Assembly (NCBI GenBank): GCA_036583965.1
Contig: JAZBQD010000034.1
Span: forward strand, 4,581,347 to 4,645,346
Direction of reading: 5' to 3'
Length of the DNA: 64,000 bases
Source of the DNA: Prunella strophiata
Taxonomy: Eukaryota; Chordata; Aves; Passeriformes; Prunellidae
Within the stretch, counting starts at the first letter, position 1, and each line of letters begins with the position of its first letter. The notes beneath the pieces were generated by a model. The model was not told where the DNA came from and made no database searches. It saw only the letters and a list, made by a program, of their open reading frames with translations. Below are positions 34,166-46,156 of the stretch, one piece after another. The position numbers and the translations under genes are program-made.

Positions 34166-37100
34166 GCACGAGCACAGCTTGTCCTCCCCCTGCCCCAGCT
34201 CCTGCCCCTTCCCTGCACAGGCTGCTGTGGGCTCCCCATCTGGGGCTCAGGCACAGCCACAGCTTTATCATGTCAGAATTTAAAGCCTCTGCTTTGTTTT
34301 TATTGCTGCCATAAGCTGGGTTTGCAGGCTGTGAAACACAAGCAGGAAATCAGCTCCTGCTTTGAAGCCCAGTGCCAAGAGGCAGTTTATGGCTCTGCAG
34401 CTGGACTGGAGCAGGGACAGGAGGATCTCCTGGCCTGGGTGTCCTTCTTTGCCCTAATTGCTCCTGGGTGACCCCAAAAAATCCCTTGGGTTGGGCTGAG
34501 TTACAGCACCTGTGATTTCAGCACCACACAGGGTTTGGTAGACAAAATCTGGTTTTAACAGAGCTGAAAAGAGGAGTTAGGCAGAGGGATGGGAATGGAA
34601 GAGAGTGAGAGGCACCAGGTCACAAACCTGCAGCACCTCAAACCCCGTGGGCAGGCTCGAGGCAGAGGTCACAGCTGTGCAAAAATACAGAAGAAAAATT
34701 AGTCCAAAAACACAGAAAAAGGGGAAGCTGGGAGCTGTGGGTTTGTGGTGAAAGTTTAGGAATTGTCAGAAAGCAATAAGAGCTCCTGGGAGCTGGAAAT
34801 ACAGACTGAGGTGGGACAGGGAGGTGCTGGGGATCCCCCATGCCTGGAGCTCTGAGCCCCCTGCTTGGGGCACTGATCCAATGCCATCCAACACCAGAAA
34901 TTTCCTCCCTGCACATCCCTTTTGGAAAAAAAAAGTGTCTCTGGAAGTTCCTCCTGACAGGAGCCTTCAAATCCTGGCTCTACTCAAAGCTCACTCAGCC
35001 AGACCCTCCCCACCCCAGCAGGACTGACTGCCCCACTCCATTTCCTCCTGAAATTATCAAAAAGAAACTTCTAAAAATCTTCCTGAAAGCATTTTGCAGT
35101 TCCCATTGGCTGGTGAGAAGAATTTCCTACTTTTTATTCCCATGCACAAAGAGTCTCTGACCTTCTGCCACTTACAGGCACCAGGAATATTCCAGCAAAC
35201 AAACTGATCAGAAATCCCATGGGAACAGCAGATTTTTAACTGAATATTGAGCATTAGTTATTAATTAGTTCTGAATTTACAGTGGCAAGGATTAGCAAGG
35301 AAAACCTGATTTAGCCCCTAAGATAATTCAACAGGACAAAGGAATCAACAGTTTGTGACTTTTATGTCCCTTGGAACTGAAGAAAAACAGCTGCAGCATC
35401 AGCAACCAAAAAATTGCAATGAATGGCCCACAAATTAGCACAGAAAAGAATCTGAATGTTGTCAGAGATTGTGATTTGTAGTTCTTGATCTAAAATTCAT
35501 CTACATCTAAAAATCTCCAGAATAAAGGTCAGAATTCAGCCATCTCCAGAGTTCTCAGGAGTGAAATATTCCTCATTCTTGAGCTCACCTGGACTCAGGG
35601 TGGGTTCCTCCTGTGCTAAATTACTTTGGAGGCTGCAGAGTGCAGGGATTTAAGGATGGGATGGTCTGTGAGACTGGAAAGGGCACAAGCAGCATCCATG
35701 GAGGTCTTTATTTTGAAATTCTGTGGTTTTAAACAAAAAAAGGTTTGGTCACAACCAGGTAAAGCAGCTTAAGAAAGACCTGAAATTTCTGTGGAAAATG
35801 TGATACAAAAGGCTGTCCTTTGTGGATTCTGAGGCAGGGCAAGAGCTTCTGCTAGCCAGGAAGGTTGGAAATTCTCTTAATTCAAGGTGCTTTGGGGCAT
35901 TTTTTAGCAAAATTCCTTTACTTTCAGCTGCTGAAGCTCCTTTCTGTCCTGGTCTCAGTACTTGTGCCAGACCTTGATTATAGACCTGAGTGTCCCCAGC
36001 CCCAGACAACTGCAGAGACTCCAAACTGTGCCACAGAAAAGCAAAACTTGGCAAATTTGCCATAAAAATTTGCAGGAGGGAACTGCCACCTTGGCCAGCT
36101 CACCTCTGGAATTCCCTCCTGGCTCACAGCTGGCAGCACAGGGACGCCTGGGGACAGCACAGCAGCACTGCAAAGTGTGGGGCTGTTTACAAAAACCCCC
36201 AAAAATGCCTTTAAAATGCTGAATTCCTGTTTGCACTCCCTCTCTGGAGTACAGGGACACACAGGGGTGGAGGAGTAGCTGCAGCCCACAGATGCAGTTT
36301 GAGGCTGCTTTTAAAAACTTCCATGTGGGTGTTTGCCAAAGGAGCTTTTTTTTTATATATATATTATTTTCTTCCCTGCTCGTGAAACAGCTGACTTTTA
36401 TTCATATTTACACAGTGCCTCAGAAAGCAAACGAAAAACTCTTCCTGAGAAGTTGCAAAGTATTAAATTAGCCAAAAGTAAATGTTATTTTTGGAAAACA
36501 AGTTCCAGGTGTGGCTGCCAGACTCCTTCCACCCAAAGCTGCAGCATTTAAGGGAACAAAAGAGCCTGGATATGACAAAAGGAATGTCACTGCTATTGAA
36601 ATAAAAACAGATTTTGCTCTCAAGCAAAAGCTGTTTGAGAGCCATTGCTTTTACCTGGATGCTGTTCCCAGGACTGGCAGGGAAATCAGGGGAGCTCTCA
36701 GTCCCCAGGATGATCTGGCAGCCTCCCAAGCCACTTCACAGTCACTCACAATGAATAATTTGTCATTTTGGATTTTTTTTTTAATTTCTATTTTTCATTC
36801 TTGCTCTCCCTGATCCTTTCAGATCCCCCATACACATTTATCATCACGTACTTTTCTGCTTTGAGTTTGTTTTTCCCTGAAATCCCCTGAGTCCAGCAGT
36901 GCTGCACTTTTTAGTGGGTCCTAACTTGCCCTTTAAAGAAATTATTCCTTTGAGGAATAAAACACCCACCTTAACTAGAGAGCTGATTCTCCCACTGCAC
37001 TAGTTCTATTAATTAATTCTAGTTCCTTCACTCCAATTAAATACAATTTCTAGCAGCACAAGAGATCCAGCTCACTGTGGCCAGACCCTCTCTGTGACTC

Positions 37101-37716
37101 CCTTAGGAATTAATGGCAGCTTGGATTTTGGAGTGCTGGGACCAATTTATTGATTTTTATCCCAAGAGGAGATTCTGCCTGCCTTGAAAAAACTCCACCA
37201 TCCTCAGCTGCCTCTGGAAGCTCCTCCAGCCACAATCCAATCTAAAGGAACAGTGATAAAGGATAAATAATCATTAAAAAAAGGCTGCTGAGCCCATGGT
37301 TTACAGCAGAGGCTGGGAAGGGCCAGGCAAGGGCACAGTGGCTGTGAAAGTTAAATGTGGATTTATCAGGGTTGGATCCTCTGTAACAAACCTGCCTCCC
37401 TGGCAGCCCTGGCCTCCCTGAGCCCTTTCCTACCATCCCAGGAGATGCACAAAAGCAGTTTTGTAGGGTTGGCACAGCCCAGGGCTGCTCAAGGCCACTG
37501 CATCAGGCAGAGCAGCCTGCTGTGGGTAAGGCTTCTCACTGGGATTGAGGACATGGATAGAGAATTCATGAGTTTCTTCATCTGTGGATCAATGCACTGG
37601 GATTTTGGACCTTGCCCTGCATCCTTCCCACCCCTGACCTTGGAAATCCCAGAGGTGGTGGCATCATTGAACTGACCTCCCCAAACCTGCCTCATTTCTG
37701 CACTATCTGCTGCAGC

Positions 37717-38248
37717 CCTTCTGCTCCTGCTCCTCTTCTTCCTCCTCCTCCTTTTCTTCCTCCTCCTTTTCTTCCTCCTGCTCCTCTTCTTCCTCCTCCT
37801 CCTTCTCCTCCTCCTCCTTTTCTTCCTCCTCCTTCTTCTCTTCCTCCTGCTCTTCTTCTTCCTCTTCCTTCTTCTCCTTTTCCTCCTCCTCCTTCTCCTT
37901 TTCTTCCTCCTCCCTTTTCTTATTCTCCTCCTCCTCCTTCTCCTCTTCCTCCTCTTCCTTCTCCTTCTCCTTTTCCTTCTCCTCCTCCTCTTCCTTCTTC
38001 TCCCTTTCCTCCTCCTTCTTCTTCTCCTCCTCCTTCTTCTTCTCCTCCTCCTTCTTCTTCTCCTCCTCCTCTTCCTTCTCCTCCTCCTCTTCCTTCTCCT
38101 CTTCTTCTCCTCCTCCTCTTCCTTCTTCTCCCTTACCCTCTTCTTTCCTCCTCTCTTCTTCTCCTCCTCCTTCTTCTCTTCCTCTTGCCCATCTTTTTCC
38201 TCCCTCTGCTCCTTTTCCTCCTCCTTCTCCTCTTCCTCCTCCTGCTCA
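37717..38248. repeat. 530-bp pure polypyrimidine (CCT/CTT)n tract
   Basis: The plus strand is almost wholly C and T, in irregular TCC, TTC and CCTCCT units, with rare interrupting G or A. On the minus strand it is a polypurine tract and yields a false 270-residue Arg/Glu/Lys frame; the plus strand gives a false Pro/Leu/Ser frame. Such mirror-like tracts can form triplex (H-DNA) structures. Confidence 0.96.
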
Positions 38249-39402
38249 GGAGGGGAACAAGGGCAGGCTGGAATCCTGGCAGAGCCCCCTGAGCCCTTCA
38301 TTAATCCAGAGCTGCTTTAAAGCTTTCAGCAGCTCTGAGATCTCCCTTTGTTTTCTGAGAGCAGGGCAGGGTGCCCCCTCAGGTGCTCCCAGACCTGTGA
38401 AGGCTCCCTTGGGCTGTGCAGGAGATGTTTGGGATCTCAGGGACCCCCTCTCTGCCAGGCCAGGCTTTGGTGTGTGCTCACAGCAGTGTTTTATCCCTGG
38501 GGCAGCAGTTCAGGGCTCTGCTTGGAGAGGAAGGCACAGGCTGGACACAGGTTCCCTTCAGTTCTCCATCAATCAGCCCTGGGCTGCCTCACCACCTCCC
38601 CACTGCTGGCAAACCTTCCTCAGACACTGATTTTTCCCTCTGCCTGGCAGGAAAAGCCATCAGGAAGGTGCAGAAGTGAAGTTTGAGCTCTCTCAGCACA
38701 AATCAGTGTCCAGGGCAGGGAGGGACGCCCAGCTCTGAGTGCTGGCTGAGCAGCTCAGCCTTGGTCCCACCAGGGAGCTGCTCCCTGCAGAACCCATGGC
38801 AGCAACCAGATGTTCCCCCAGCCTGATTTCCACCAGGAAATGGAAATCTGGTGGAAAATGAGCCCAGCAGGGATGGGGATGGGGCAGGGGAAGGGGCAGG
38901 GAGAGGCTGGGCTGGGAGGAGGAACAGATCCAGCCTCAGAAGAGGAACTGACGTTGCAGTTTTTGCCCCCGCTCATTTTACAGTAAATAAAGAATTTTTT
39001 ACAGTAAATAAAGAAGGAAGATTGCTGGAAATGTGTCCATTCAGGCAGCATCTGGATTTCCTGTTAATTGCTTTGGGAGTGAGGGAGGAGGGGAAAGTGT
39101 GGAGACATCACAAAGAGCAGTGAGTGCCTGGTGAGCACCCAAAGCCTTCTCTGCACACGTGCTGCTAATGACAGAAATAGAGATGTGCTCTCACAAAAAC
39201 CCCTGCTTGGTGACATAAAAAATAAATCCATCTCTCAGGGAGACAGAGAGTGCAAAGCAATTGATCATGGCATTTGTTTTGGAGGAAGGAGTGGCACCAG
39301 TGCCACGAGCAGTGCAGCCCCAGTTCCCCCAGTGGCTCCCTGGGACTGGAGCCAGCAGAGCACAGGGTGAGGAGGGGCCTTGTGTGAAAAGGCCCAGCCC
39401 AA

Positions 39403-39690
39403 ATCACAGAAACATGGGATGGTTTGGGTTGGGAGGACCACAAAATTAATCTATTCCACCCCCTGCCATGGGCAGGGACACCTCCCACTGTCCCAGGTGC
39501 TCCAAACCCATCCAACCTGGCCTTGGGCACTGCCAGGGATCCAGGGGCAGCCACAGCTGCTCTGGGCACCCTGTGCCAGCCCTGCCCACCCTCACAGGAG
39601 GAATTTCCTCCCTGCATCCCATCTAACCCCCACTCTCTGCCAGCTGAAGCCATTCCCTGGGTCCTGGCACTGCTGTAAGAAGTCCCTCCC
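39403..39690 (-). mobile_element. CR1 LINE 3' fragment
   Basis: Plus strand: AATCACAGAAACATGGGATG, GTTTGGGTTGGGAGGACC, CCACCCCCTGCCATGGGCAG, CCAACCTGGCCTTGGGCACT, CCCACCCTCACAGGAGG. Typical avian CR1 end. Confidence 0.9.
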
Positions 39691-40797
39691 CACTGTTCTT
39701 GGCTCCCTCCAGATTAACCCTGCCACGTGCCAAGCCTGGCCTTGTCCCTGCAGCTCTGGGCTCACAGGGAGGGGAAGCTGCTGGGAAAAACCCTGGAGAT
39801 CCTTGGATATTTGTCCTGGATGAACTCAGGAAGGGGGAAGGAGAGCCTGTGCTAACGTCACTCCTGCCAAAGGCAGCCAGGGCAAGCAGCAAGAAGGGGC
39901 TGTGAACAGGGAAGCAGGAAACCCTGAGCTGCCACAATCCTGCCCTGTTATCTGCACCTTTGGTTTATTATATTTAATCAGGCTTTTGATCTGGAGGAAG
40001 AACATCTGAAGAGAAAACGGCACCAGAGTCTTCTGTCAGCACCAACTTGGCAGATCCAAGAAAACCTCAGAGCAGCACCAAGTCAGCAGATCCAGCAGCT
40101 TTCCTTTGTGATCTTGGCTTCTTCACAGAGAATCACATTGCACTGCAATCAGACTTTTCCAACAGGAAGTTCCCATTTGTCACTTAAAAAACCAACTCAC
40201 TACTGAGAAAATCTGTCACGCAGTTGTTTCAGCTCTGTATTTCCTTTCAGGCTGTAAAGCAGACTCTGAGGCCGTGGAGAGAGGAATCAGATGGAGGAAA
40301 AGGCCTGGAAGAGACCCTGAGGAGCAGTTTCAGCAGACCCAGCCTATACTTTAACCTGCTGTGGATGACATTTGGAGATGGAGATTCCACACTCTCGTTA
40401 TGCAGGCTCCCAGGGGAAGCACATGGAGGGATTTTTCCAGGCTCTCTCCTAAATCTTCCTTGCTGCATTTTATTGCTGTGGCTTCTTTTCCTGCCCTCGA
40501 CAGAGTTTGTTTATTCCTGTTGCTGCAGGCACTGCAGCAGCCCCAGGGACAGCCCTGGCTGTGCTGGCACTGACCCAGAGCCCCCTGCCCCAGCTCTGGA
40601 TCCCCTCCTGTGCCTTTCCTCAAGTGCAGACCTGAAAAGAGGCACTGGGAGGAAGGATTCCTTCCCTGCTTCCCACACCCACCCTGTGGCTGAGCAGTGC
40701 TGCAGGGTTTGCCCTTTTCCAGCATCAGCTGAGGGCTTTGGTGATTCCCTGTTCTCTGTCACCTCCAGCTCCTTTTCCATGCAGAACCTTCCCAACT

Positions 40798-41100
40798 GAT
40801 CATGGAACCACAGGATGGGCTGGGTTGGAAGGGACCTAAATCCCACCCAGATGCCACCCCTGCCATGGCAGGGACACCTCCCACTGTCCCAGGTGCTCCC
40901 AGCCCAGTTTCCAGCCTGGCCTTGGCACTGCCAGGGATCCAGGGGCAGCCACAGCTGCTCTGGGCACCCCGTGCCAGGGCATCAGCACCCTGACAGGGAA
41001 CAGCTTCTTCTCCAGGCTGGGCAATCCCAGTTCTCTCAGCTTTTCCCAGTCCTCTTGGCCTTTTCTCCATGCTGCCTTGGCACAGCTCATCCTCAGCAGC
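40798..41100 (-). mobile_element. CR1 LINE 3' fragment
   Basis: Plus strand: ATCATGGAACCACAGGATGG, GGTTGGAAGGGACCTAAATC, CATGGCAGGGACACCTCCC, GGGCACCCCGTGCCAGGGCA, CAGTTCTCTCAGCTTTTCCC. Confidence 0.88.
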
Positions 41101-42547
41101 TCCATGGATTTCCTGGTGGAGATGCTTCCCACCAGACACCCAGGGGTGAGCACAGACCCCAGAGAGAGCCTCAGGAGGGAATTTTGCCCTGCTCCACCTT
41201 CCTCAGGAGCTGTGGGCCCTCAGGGGGGACAAGGCTGGGAAGAAGCAAATTCCCAGTTGCTGACATGGGACATCTGCAAACCTGTCACCAGCAGCTCCCT
41301 GCCACAGTGAGCTCCTGCAGGCTCCATGGCTGGTGCTGAATTCCAGGAGTGGGTCCTGCTGCAGAGGTCACCCCACAGCCATCTCTCCCCAGGCTGCTTT
41401 CCCTGCTGGTGTCCCTTTCAGCTGGGTTTTGTTAAGTGCTCATCACCTGAAAAAGCTCCAATCTTGGCTCATGGAAACATTCAGTCTGTCCTGGGTTGCC
41501 TATTTTTGGATCCTTGATCTGGGCTCTCATTGCTGATTCTTTTCTTTGTGTGTGTGTTTGTTTCTAAATAAACAAAAGCTGGAACAATAAATGTCTGGGC
41601 ACCCAGAGAGTGGTGAGGGATCAGATGTTTGCTGAAGAGGAGGGATGTGCAAAAGCAAGGAATTGCCTGGGAAACACTGCAGGGCCAGAAGACCTCTCAG
41701 TTCCTCTGTCAGGGAGGGGAGGGCAGGGTCCTCAGGATGCAAACAAACACAGATGAGCTGGAGAGAAGCATTAACCCAAACCAGAATTAATCTGCTGCCA
41801 ACCTTCGCATTATTGCTAATGAGAAGCACTGGGCTGTGCTCACAGCCCTTCCTCATTGCCAGAATTCCATGCAGCAGCAACTCCTGGCTGCTGGGAACCC
41901 TTCCTCTGCTCCAGGCTTTTCTCCCCTGAGCTCACAATTTCCCTGGCACTCCCACCTTACAGATCTTTGTGCTCACACTGCCCAGACCTCACCCCACAGG
42001 TGAACAACCCAGATTTCTCCTCCCTTTCAGCATTTCCATGGTAAATGGCTATGCCATGGAGCAGGGAAACCCTGAGCTGAATGGGCAGAAGGAAATCCCT
42101 TCTTCTTCCTCCAGTTCCCAATTCCCTGGCTGTGTTTTAATCATCCCCCAGCAGGCTCTGCTTGCTGTATTTTATTAAAAGCAAACACAAGTGCAGAAGG
42201 GCTGCTTGTTTTCCTCCCTGAGCTGTAATAGAAGGGATCAGATCAATAAAACAACTCAGCCAAGCAGAGCCCATGGACAAGCAGGCACTCATAAAAGGCA
42301 TCTCTGCAATTAGTTTTTATCAGCTCCATGATTTTCTGCTGACCAGGGAGGCTCCTAAACTCAGACAGCAAGGAGATGCTTGCTCTGCACTTCCCTGCTG
42401 CTGCAGAGCAGGCTGGCTCCCACTGAGAGGTTTTGGGAACTGCAGAGCTGAACCTCCTGTGTCTGTGACAGTGGGCTCATGTGCAGCACAGGCTGATGCC
42501 AGAGCCAAGGACAGGGAGGGGATGAAGGCAAGAGGAGGAGGAGGGAG

Positions 42548-43090
42548 AGGGAACTTCATTTCCCTCAGCAGAAAGGAAAGGGAACTTCATTCCCTTCATT
42601 TCCCACAGCAGAAAGGAAAGGGAACTTCATTCCCTTCATTTCCCACAGCAGAAAGGAAAGGGAACTTCATTCCCTTCATTTCCCTCAGCAGAAGAGAAAG
42701 GGAACTTAATTCCCTTCATTTTCCTCAGCAGAAAGGAAAGGGAACTTCATTCCCTTCATTTCCCACAGCAGAAAGGAAAGGGAACTTCATTCCCTTCATT
42801 TCCCACAGCAGAAAGGAAAGGGAACTTCATTCCCTTCATTTTCCTCAGCAGAAAGGAAAGGGAACTTCATTCCCTTCATTTTCCTCAGCAGAAAGGAAAG
42901 GGAACTTCATTCCCTTCATTTTCCTCAGCAGAAAGGAAAGGGAATTTCATTCCCTTCATTTTCCTCAACAGAAGGGAAAGGGAACTTCATTCCCTTCATT
43001 TTCCTCAACAGAAGGGAAAGGGAACTTAATTCCCTTCATTTTCCTCAGCAGAAAGGAAAGGGAACTTCATTCCCTTCATTTCCCACAGCA
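42548..43090. repeat. 40-bp minisatellite, about 13 copies
   Basis: The unit is GGAACTTCATTCCC TTCATTTCCC ACAGCAGAAAGGAAAG (40 bp), with variants in the CAC/CTC/TTCCTC positions and a few T-for-C changes. Because 40 is not a multiple of 3, the translation cycles through all three frames of the unit, giving a stop-free 276-residue frame that is not a gene. Variants alternate in patches, suggesting unequal exchange. Confidence 0.96.
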
Positions 43091-45585
43091 GCAGCAGCTC
43101 TGAGGTGCTTGCCTGTGCCACAGGACCTGTTCCACTGCCAGATTTCCATTTCTGCCCCCTGACTGCCTGGCCAGGGCTGTCTCTCACCTGGAGTTTGGTG
43201 ACAGGTCAGCAGATTTTGTTTCTTGGAGGGTTCAATCTAACTCTGTCCTCTCCTGTTTTGACTCTGCCATTTGAACCCAGCAAAGTCACTGAGCACAACC
43301 TTCTGGGGGTTCTTAATGCCCTTGGAAGATGCTTTCCCTTCATCCTTCACCCCCCTGCTCATTACTATTTCACAGATCCCTTTAGCCTCCCTTATCAGAC
43401 ACCTACATGTTCTAATTCCTAATTTATATTCATTGCTGCAACTTTCCCTTATTTTCCTGGGGACAGTGTTGGCTGGGTTTGGGTTTCTATTTTATTTCCC
43501 TTTTCCCTTCTCTGCTCAATGATAAAAATTCTGCTTGGCAGTTTTTCCTGTGAGGGCAAACATGTTTTTGTAACAATCCCATGGAGGGCCCATGAAGAAG
43601 AAACACATTCCACTGCCTTGGCTGATCTAAAATCAGCTGCAGCCCTGAGTTCTGTCAGACAGAGCCCTGGGAGGGGCTTTAATGGGGGCAGCTTTGGCTT
43701 CAGTGATGTCAAAGCAGCCATGAAGAGCCAGATCACCCCAAGCATCCTCCCCAAGCTTTTCTGGTCCAGCCTGGCTCCCAGCTCACCAACCATCCCACCA
43801 CCAGCAGCCTCTGGTTGAGCTGAGGAGCCCCAGCAGAGCCAGGACACCCCAGAACAGCCTCTGGGGTGATGAGCAGGGAGGAGCTCATTTGCTGGATCCA
43901 GAGCTTCAGCTGCATCCTTTGGGTTCTCTCAGGGACACCTCTGAGAAAGGTTTAATTGTGACCTTGATGGCACAGCAGCCCTGGAACACCACAAACCAGG
44001 GGGGGCATGAGGCCACATTAACCCTTCATGGTGCCAATTAACCCTTCTGCACCTGGGCAGGGTGCTGTGAGTGGCTGCTCAGCTGCTGGCAGGGACAATG
44101 TGGAATTTTGGTGCTTCTGAGGATTCCCAGGCAGGTGTGGAGCCAGCCAGACACTGCAGGCACAAAGAGAAGAGAGCAGGACGTGGTTTGGGGGCTGTTT
44201 GGGAGGACCAAGGGCCTGGGGAGGAGCAGTGCCTGCTCCTGCTGGGAGGGTGACCAGGGCAGCTGCTGGCCAGGCAGAGCTGTGCCTGCTCAGGGCTCGG
44301 GGACAGGACGGGTCTGTGCCACCCCCAGCAAGCAGGGGACAGTCCAGGCTGGCAGGGAGGCTGGCAGGGGGCTCAGGGGGTCCTGCTGGGCTGGGACAGG
44401 GCCCTGCTGCCCTGTCCCAGAGCTCATCTGCAGAGCTGTGGCTCTGTGCAGAGCTCACTGACAAACCCGGGGGGCTCAGAGCCTTTGGAGGTGAGGGCAG
44501 GGGGAGGAGGTGGGGATGGGATTCACTGAAGGCAGAGCTCTGAGCTGCTGCCTCAGCTCGGGGAAACACAGACCCAGAACCCAGAGGAGGAGAATGAGCT
44601 CCCTGCTCAGCTTGGTGCAGGTCCAGGCTCTGCAAAACCCAGCTGGGAATAACCAAACCCTCCTGGAAAAACCCAACATCACCCACAGAGAGGCGCTGAG
44701 AGTGGCTTGTCACCCTCATCTGGCCATGCCAGGCTGGGCACAGGACCCTGTGCCCAGGGGTGACTCTCCAGAGCTGCTGCCTCCCCAGCAGCATCTCCTC
44801 ATGAGCCTCAGGGCCACTGCACCTCCAGCCATTCTCTCTAATTGTTTCCCTAATCACCTCTAATTGCCCAAGCTCCATTTGTGCTCCTGCAGAGTAATTT
44901 GCTTCCCCCCAGGCCCTGCTGGCCCCAGGTCTGCAGCCACCCCTCAGGGCTGAGGGGGGCCTGAATCACATTATGGGCTCTAATAGAAATAAGTCTAATG
45001 GAATTACACAACAGGGCCAGATTAAAGTCAGCTGCTTTGCAAATCCTGGGGTTGGATCGGTGTTAGCTGAGGGAACAAGCACATGGATCATCCCTCTCCC
45101 ACCCTCTGCCCCAGCTGAGGCAAAGGTAGCCCCTCCCTGACAAATAATAATATAATAAAGGTAGTGCCACAAAAAGTGCACCAGGGAATGCCAGGAAACA
45201 GAAGTGCAAGCAGTTACATGCAAAGCCATGAAGCACTTTTCCCCTTTCCCTTAAAGGTTCTTCACACTCTGCTTCCTCCAGGGATCCACCAGGTTTACAA
45301 AGAAACATTGGCACCGTTGAATTGGGTGTATTGGTCTTTTTAGAAAGAGTTTTTTCAGAGGCTCCCTAAGGAATGAGGCACAGGAATGACAAGGTCAGGG
45401 CAGGGGACAGTCTCTAACCTGACACTCATCAGTGTCTTTCTCTGCAAATGGGCAGGGGAGCCCAAAGTGGATATTAATTAGCAGTGTTCCCACGAGAGAT
45501 TTTTCTTTATCCCCCCAGAACTTGGCATTGTCACCTCAGATTTTAGCCACGGGGTTCTGAGGATTTACACCAACATCCACAGCAG

Positions 45586-45800
45586 TCACAGAATCCCAGA
45601 ATCTTTTGGAAAAGCCCTCCAAGGCCATCCAGCCCAAGCTGTGCCCATGGCCACCTTGTCCCCAGCCCAGAGCACTCAGTGCCACCTCCAGGGATGGGCA
45701 CTCCAAACCCCCCTGGGCAGCCCCTGCCAAGGCCTGAGCCCCCTTTCCATGGGGAAATTCCTGCTGTGCCCACCCTGAGCCTGCCCTGGCCCAGCCTGAG
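45586..45800 (-). mobile_element. CR1 LINE 3' fragment
   Basis: Plus strand: CACAGAATCCCAGAATCTTT, GGAAAAGCCCTCCAAGGCC, CCACCTTGTCCCCAGCCC, CACCTCCAGGGATGGGCACT, CCATGGGGAAATTCCTGCTG. Same subfamily as 12762 and 25215. Confidence 0.9.
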
Positions 45801-46027
45801 TCCTTTGGATCCCTGGGCAGCTGAAGCCAGAGGGGCTCCTCAGTGGAATGACTCAGATTATTTCCATTTTGCCTCTGTGAACAGAGGACAAAATGCCCCC
45901 CCAGGGGCAATCCTGCCCTGCCTCCCCTGCCCTGCACAGCAGCAGCTCTTGGGGGATGGACTCTGCTGCTCTTCCCTCTCACAGCAGCTGTGCTTTCACA
46001 CCCAAACACACAGGGAGCACCTCCAGG

Positions 46028-46156
46028 CTGGGCAGGGGGACACTGGGATGGGCAGGGGGACACTGGGATGGGCAGGGGGACACTGGGATGGGCAGGGGGA
46101 CACTGGGGTGGGCAGGGGGACACTGGGGTGGGCAGGGGGACACTGGGGTGGGCAGG
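46028..46156. repeat. 20-bp G-rich minisatellite, 6-7 copies
   Basis: The unit GGGCAGGGGGACACTGGGAT (last two bases GT in later units) is repeated without indels. Runs of five G every 20 bases make the plus strand a possible quadruplex former. Confidence 0.95.

Noticed and set aside
37489..38301. 270-residue Arg/Lys/Glu-rich minus-strand frame, resembling a nuclear or spliceosomal RE-rich protein
   Set aside because: Pure polypurine low-complexity sequence. No flanking exon structure and no ordered domain.
42548..43090. CRISPR-like regular 40-bp periodicity
   Set aside because: There are no distinct spacers; the units are head-to-tail copies, and the DNA is vertebrate.
42273..43103. 276-residue frame over the 40-bp repeat
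   Set aside because: A 40-bp unit with no stop in any frame gives a 40-residue cyclic translation. Nothing suggests expression.
44018..44878. 286-residue minus-strand frame rich in Pro/Ser/Leu
   Set aside because: GC-rich sequence with low stop frequency. No motif and no conserved exon structure visible.
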